23,606 nucleotides of DNA from HyVt-337 sp964428895 (GTDB lineage Bacteria; Planctomycetota; Phycisphaerae; SM23-33), in the NCBI GenBank assembly GCA_964428895.1, contig CAYRZU010000058.1, positions 1-23,606 on the forward strand, given 5' to 3'. Numbering within the stretch: position 1 is the stretch's first letter; every line of letters begins with the position of its first letter. Of the stretch, positions 21,978-23,606 are shown piece by piece. The notes below the pieces were generated by a model. It saw nothing but the letters and a program-made list of their open reading frames with translations, was not told the DNA's origin and did no database searches. The position numbers and the translations under genes are program-made.

Positions 21978-22672
21978 GCCGGGCCCCCTTCGGCGCCGCG
22001 ACGGATTTCACCGATCGCGGCGGCCGGATCGGCGGCGCGGAAGATCGACGTGCCGACGACAAACACGTCGGCGCCGGCTTGGGCGCATGCGCGGGCGGTG
22101 TCGGCGTTGATGCCTCCGTCGACTTCCAGCCGCTGATGCGGGGCGAGCCTTGAGCGGATCGCGCCGATCTTATCCAGCATGTCCGGCATGAACGCCTGGC
22201 CGCCATAGCCGGGCTCGACCGTCATGACCAACACGACGTCGACAGCCTCGATCACGGGCGCCAGAGCATCTGCAGGTGTGCGCGGGCGCAGCGTTACGCC
22301 GGCGCCGAGGCCCAGGGCGTGCAAGCGTTCGACCAGCGTCAGTGGCTGATCGGTTGCTTCAATGTGGAATGTGATGGTGTCAGCGCCGACCTCGGCGAAG
22401 CGTTCGATGTAGGTGGCGGGGTCGGCGACCATGATGTGGACATCGAGCGAAGCGTCGGTGGCCGTCCGCAGCGAGGCCACCACCGGGGGGCCCACCGTTA
22501 GGTTCGGCACGAAGTGGCCGTCCATGACGTCCACGTGCAGCAGGTCAGCCCCGCCGGCGAGGACGGCCTGAATCTCATCGGCCAACCGGGCGAAGTCGGC
22601 CGCCAGCAAGCTCGGCGCGATCAGGGGGCCGCCGGCCAGGTGTTGCCACGGATTGCCGCGTTCAATGGTCAT
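21974..22672 (-). CDS. rpe: ribulose-phosphate 3-epimerase
   Basis: 232 residues. It interconverts ribulose 5-phosphate and xylulose 5-phosphate in the pentose phosphate pathway. Typical blocks are IAPSLLAADFARLADEI, LLHVDVMDGHFVPNLTVGPP (metal site His/Asp), MTVEPGYGGQAFMPDML and LEVDGGINADTA, with VVGTSIF near the C-terminus for phosphate binding. ATG 22672 was chosen; a TTG at 22690 would extend it, but that codon lies inside the terminator hairpin after pgk and is less likely. No clear ribosome binding site is visible before the ATG. Its last codons overlap the phosphatase-like gene. Confidence 0.93.
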   Translation of the reverse strand: MTIERGNPWQHLAGGPLIAPSLLAADFARLADEIQAVLAGGADLLHVDVMDGHFVPNLTVGPPVVASLRTATDASLDVHIMVADPATYIERFAEVGADTITFHIEATDQPLTLVERLHALGLGAGVTLRPRTPADALAPVIEAVDVVLVMTVEPGYGGQAFMPDMLDKIGAIRSRLAPHQRLEVDGGINADTARACAQAGADVFVVGTSIFRAADPAAAIGEIRRGAEGGPA

Positions 22673-22686
22673 GGTTATATGGATGA

Positions 22687-22718
22687 GCAAAGCCCACCGC
22701 TGATCGGGTGGGCTTTGC
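22687..22718 (-). terminator. hairpin between pgk and rpe, probable terminator or attenuator
   Basis: Perfect 12-bp stem GCAAAGCCCACC / GGTGGGCTTTGC with an 8-nt loop. It is preceded by the pgk stop (22753) and followed on the minus strand by TCATCCATATAACC, then the rpe ATG. The A-rich and T-rich ends of the stem, with the GC core, are typical of rho-independent terminators, but the T-run is inside the stem and short, so it may only partly end transcription. Confidence 0.6.
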
Positions 22719-22752
22719 CGGGGGTTCGTTGCGGTCGATTATTCTCTGGGGG

Positions 22753-23606
22753 CTACTTCTGGTCAAGCACTTCCAGGGGCGGCATGGGCTTGCCTTCCAA
22801 GTAGGTCAAGCTGGCGCCGCCGCCGGTGGACACGTGCGTCATCCGCTCGTCGAGGCCCATTTCCTCAACGGCCGCGGCGGAATCGCCGCCGCCGATCACG
22901 CTAATGCCACCACCATCGGTCGCTTTGGCGACCGCTTCAGCCACGGCCTTCGTGCCGGCGGCGTAGGCGTCGCGCTCGAATACGCCCATCGGGCCGTTCC
23001 AGACGACCGTTTTCGCCGCGGCGATCACGTCACCGAAAGCGGTGGCGCTGGCCGGGCCGATGTCCATGCCCAGCAGGCCGTCGGGAATGTCGACGGTCTC
23101 GACGGTCTGGGCGGCATCGGAGGCGAAGTCATCGGTGGCGACGTGGTCGCAGGGCAGAAGGATCTTCTCGCCCGCTTCAGCCAGCAGGGAGGCCATTTCG
23201 TCGACCTGATCTTCCTCGAGCAGACTCTTGCCGATGGTGTGGCCCTGTGCCTTCAGCAGTGTGTAGGCCATGGCCCCGCCGATCAGGATGCGGTCGACCT
23301 TGCCTAGCAGCGAGCGGATCAGCTTGATCTTGTCGGAGACCTTCGCTCCGCCCAGAATCGCCACGAACGGACGGGCGGGATCGGCGACGGCCTCGTGGAG
23401 GTACTTGATTTCTTTTTCGACCAGGAAGCCGGCCACGGCCGGTCCACCGGCGGCCTTGATGGCCTCAGCGACGCCGAACATGCTGGCGTGCTTGCGGTGG
23501 CAGGTCCCGAAGGCGTCGTTGACGTAGACGTCGCCCAGTTTGGCCAATTCGTTGACGAAGGCGTTGTGGGTTGCGGCCTGTTCGTCGGTCGGTTTCTTAT
23601 CGGGGT
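22753..23606 (-). CDS. pgk: phosphoglycerate kinase, N-terminal part beyond the window
   Basis: About 284 residues of the protein are visible; the frame runs off the right edge. It makes ATP from 1,3-bisphosphoglycerate in glycolysis. Blocks seen are GDVYVNDAFGTCHRKHAS, FVAILGGAKVSDKIKLI, VWNGPMGVFE and STGGGASLTYLEGKPMPPL, all typical of the nucleotide-binding half. The TTG at 23547 is internal: the frame continues upstream as TDEQAATHNAFVNELAKLGD, so the real start is past 23606. Stop is TAG at 22755-22753. It should be transcribed with rpe, with the hairpin at 22687-22718 between them. Confidence 0.95.
   Translation of the reverse strand, partial: PDKKPTDEQAATHNAFVNELAKLGDVYVNDAFGTCHRKHASMFGVAEAIKAAGGPAVAGFLVEKEIKYLHEAVADPARPFVAILGGAKVSDKIKLIRSLLGKVDRILIGGAMAYTLLKAQGHTIGKSLLEEDQVDEMASLLAEAGEKILLPCDHVATDDFASDAAQTVETVDIPDGLLGMDIGPASATAFGDVIAAAKTVVWNGPMGVFERDAYAAGTKAVAEAVAKATDGGGISVIGGGDSAAAVEEMGLDERMTHVSTGGGASLTYLEGKPMPPLEVLDQK

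Noticed and set aside
1..23606. CRISPR array or insertion sequence
   Set aside because: No regularly spaced repeats, transposase frames or terminal inverted repeats were seen anywhere in the window.

Overview
The window is high-GC bacterial DNA with tightly packed genes. It most likely comes from a planctomycete of the Phycisphaerae type. This is an inference from several features: a PEP-CTERM surface protein, a tandem DUF4159 protein, HEAT-repeat and TPR-like envelope proteins, the gene order DUF502 - hpf - ptsN - ptsH - ptsI, and an RNase E/G with a lysine/alanine-rich tail next to a DUF2344 gene. UAG, UGA and UAA are all used as ordinary stops. GTG starts that overlap the upstream TGA (GTGA) recur.

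Layout. Positions 1-589 hold the possible 3' end of a gene running in from the left, then a more AT-rich stretch with competing inverted repeats, and a candidate small RNA (about 433-511, +) ending in a perfect terminator. From 590 to 9073 everything is on the minus strand: GNAT acetyltransferase, SMP-30-type lactonase, metal-dependent amidohydrolase, a secreted PEP-CTERM protein that looks like a papain-fold cysteine peptidase, a gamma-glutamyltransferase whose 5' end carries an in-frame TAG, a double-DUF4159 protein, and a TPR-like lipoprotein. A divergent promoter region (9074-9266) leads to a secreted HEAT-repeat protein (+). Convergent to it lie xerC and a small conserved-looking protein (-).

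The divergent gap 12229-12655 holds a second candidate small RNA on the minus strand. It has a consensus promoter with 17-bp spacing, two hairpins that both expose a CCCCCTCCG loop, and a terminator. A separate good promoter serves the plus-strand genes. From 12656 to 19355 the plus strand carries DUF502, hpf, ptsN, ptsH, ptsI, DUF2344 and RNase E/G. This looks like a regulatory phosphotransferase set (EI, HPr, EIIA-Ntr, with no sugar permease) joined to ribosome hibernation and RNA decay. From 19352 to the right end the minus strand carries a central-metabolism block (transcribed right to left): pgk (cut by the window edge), rpe, a histidine-phosphatase-fold protein without its catalytic residues, accD, and an M24-fold protein that also lacks most metal ligands.

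The points most worth following up are the two candidate small RNAs with anti-Shine-Dalgarno-like loops, the amber codon in the gamma-glutamyltransferase, the PEP-CTERM cysteine-peptidase-like protein, and the two apparent pseudoenzymes that flank accD in one operon.
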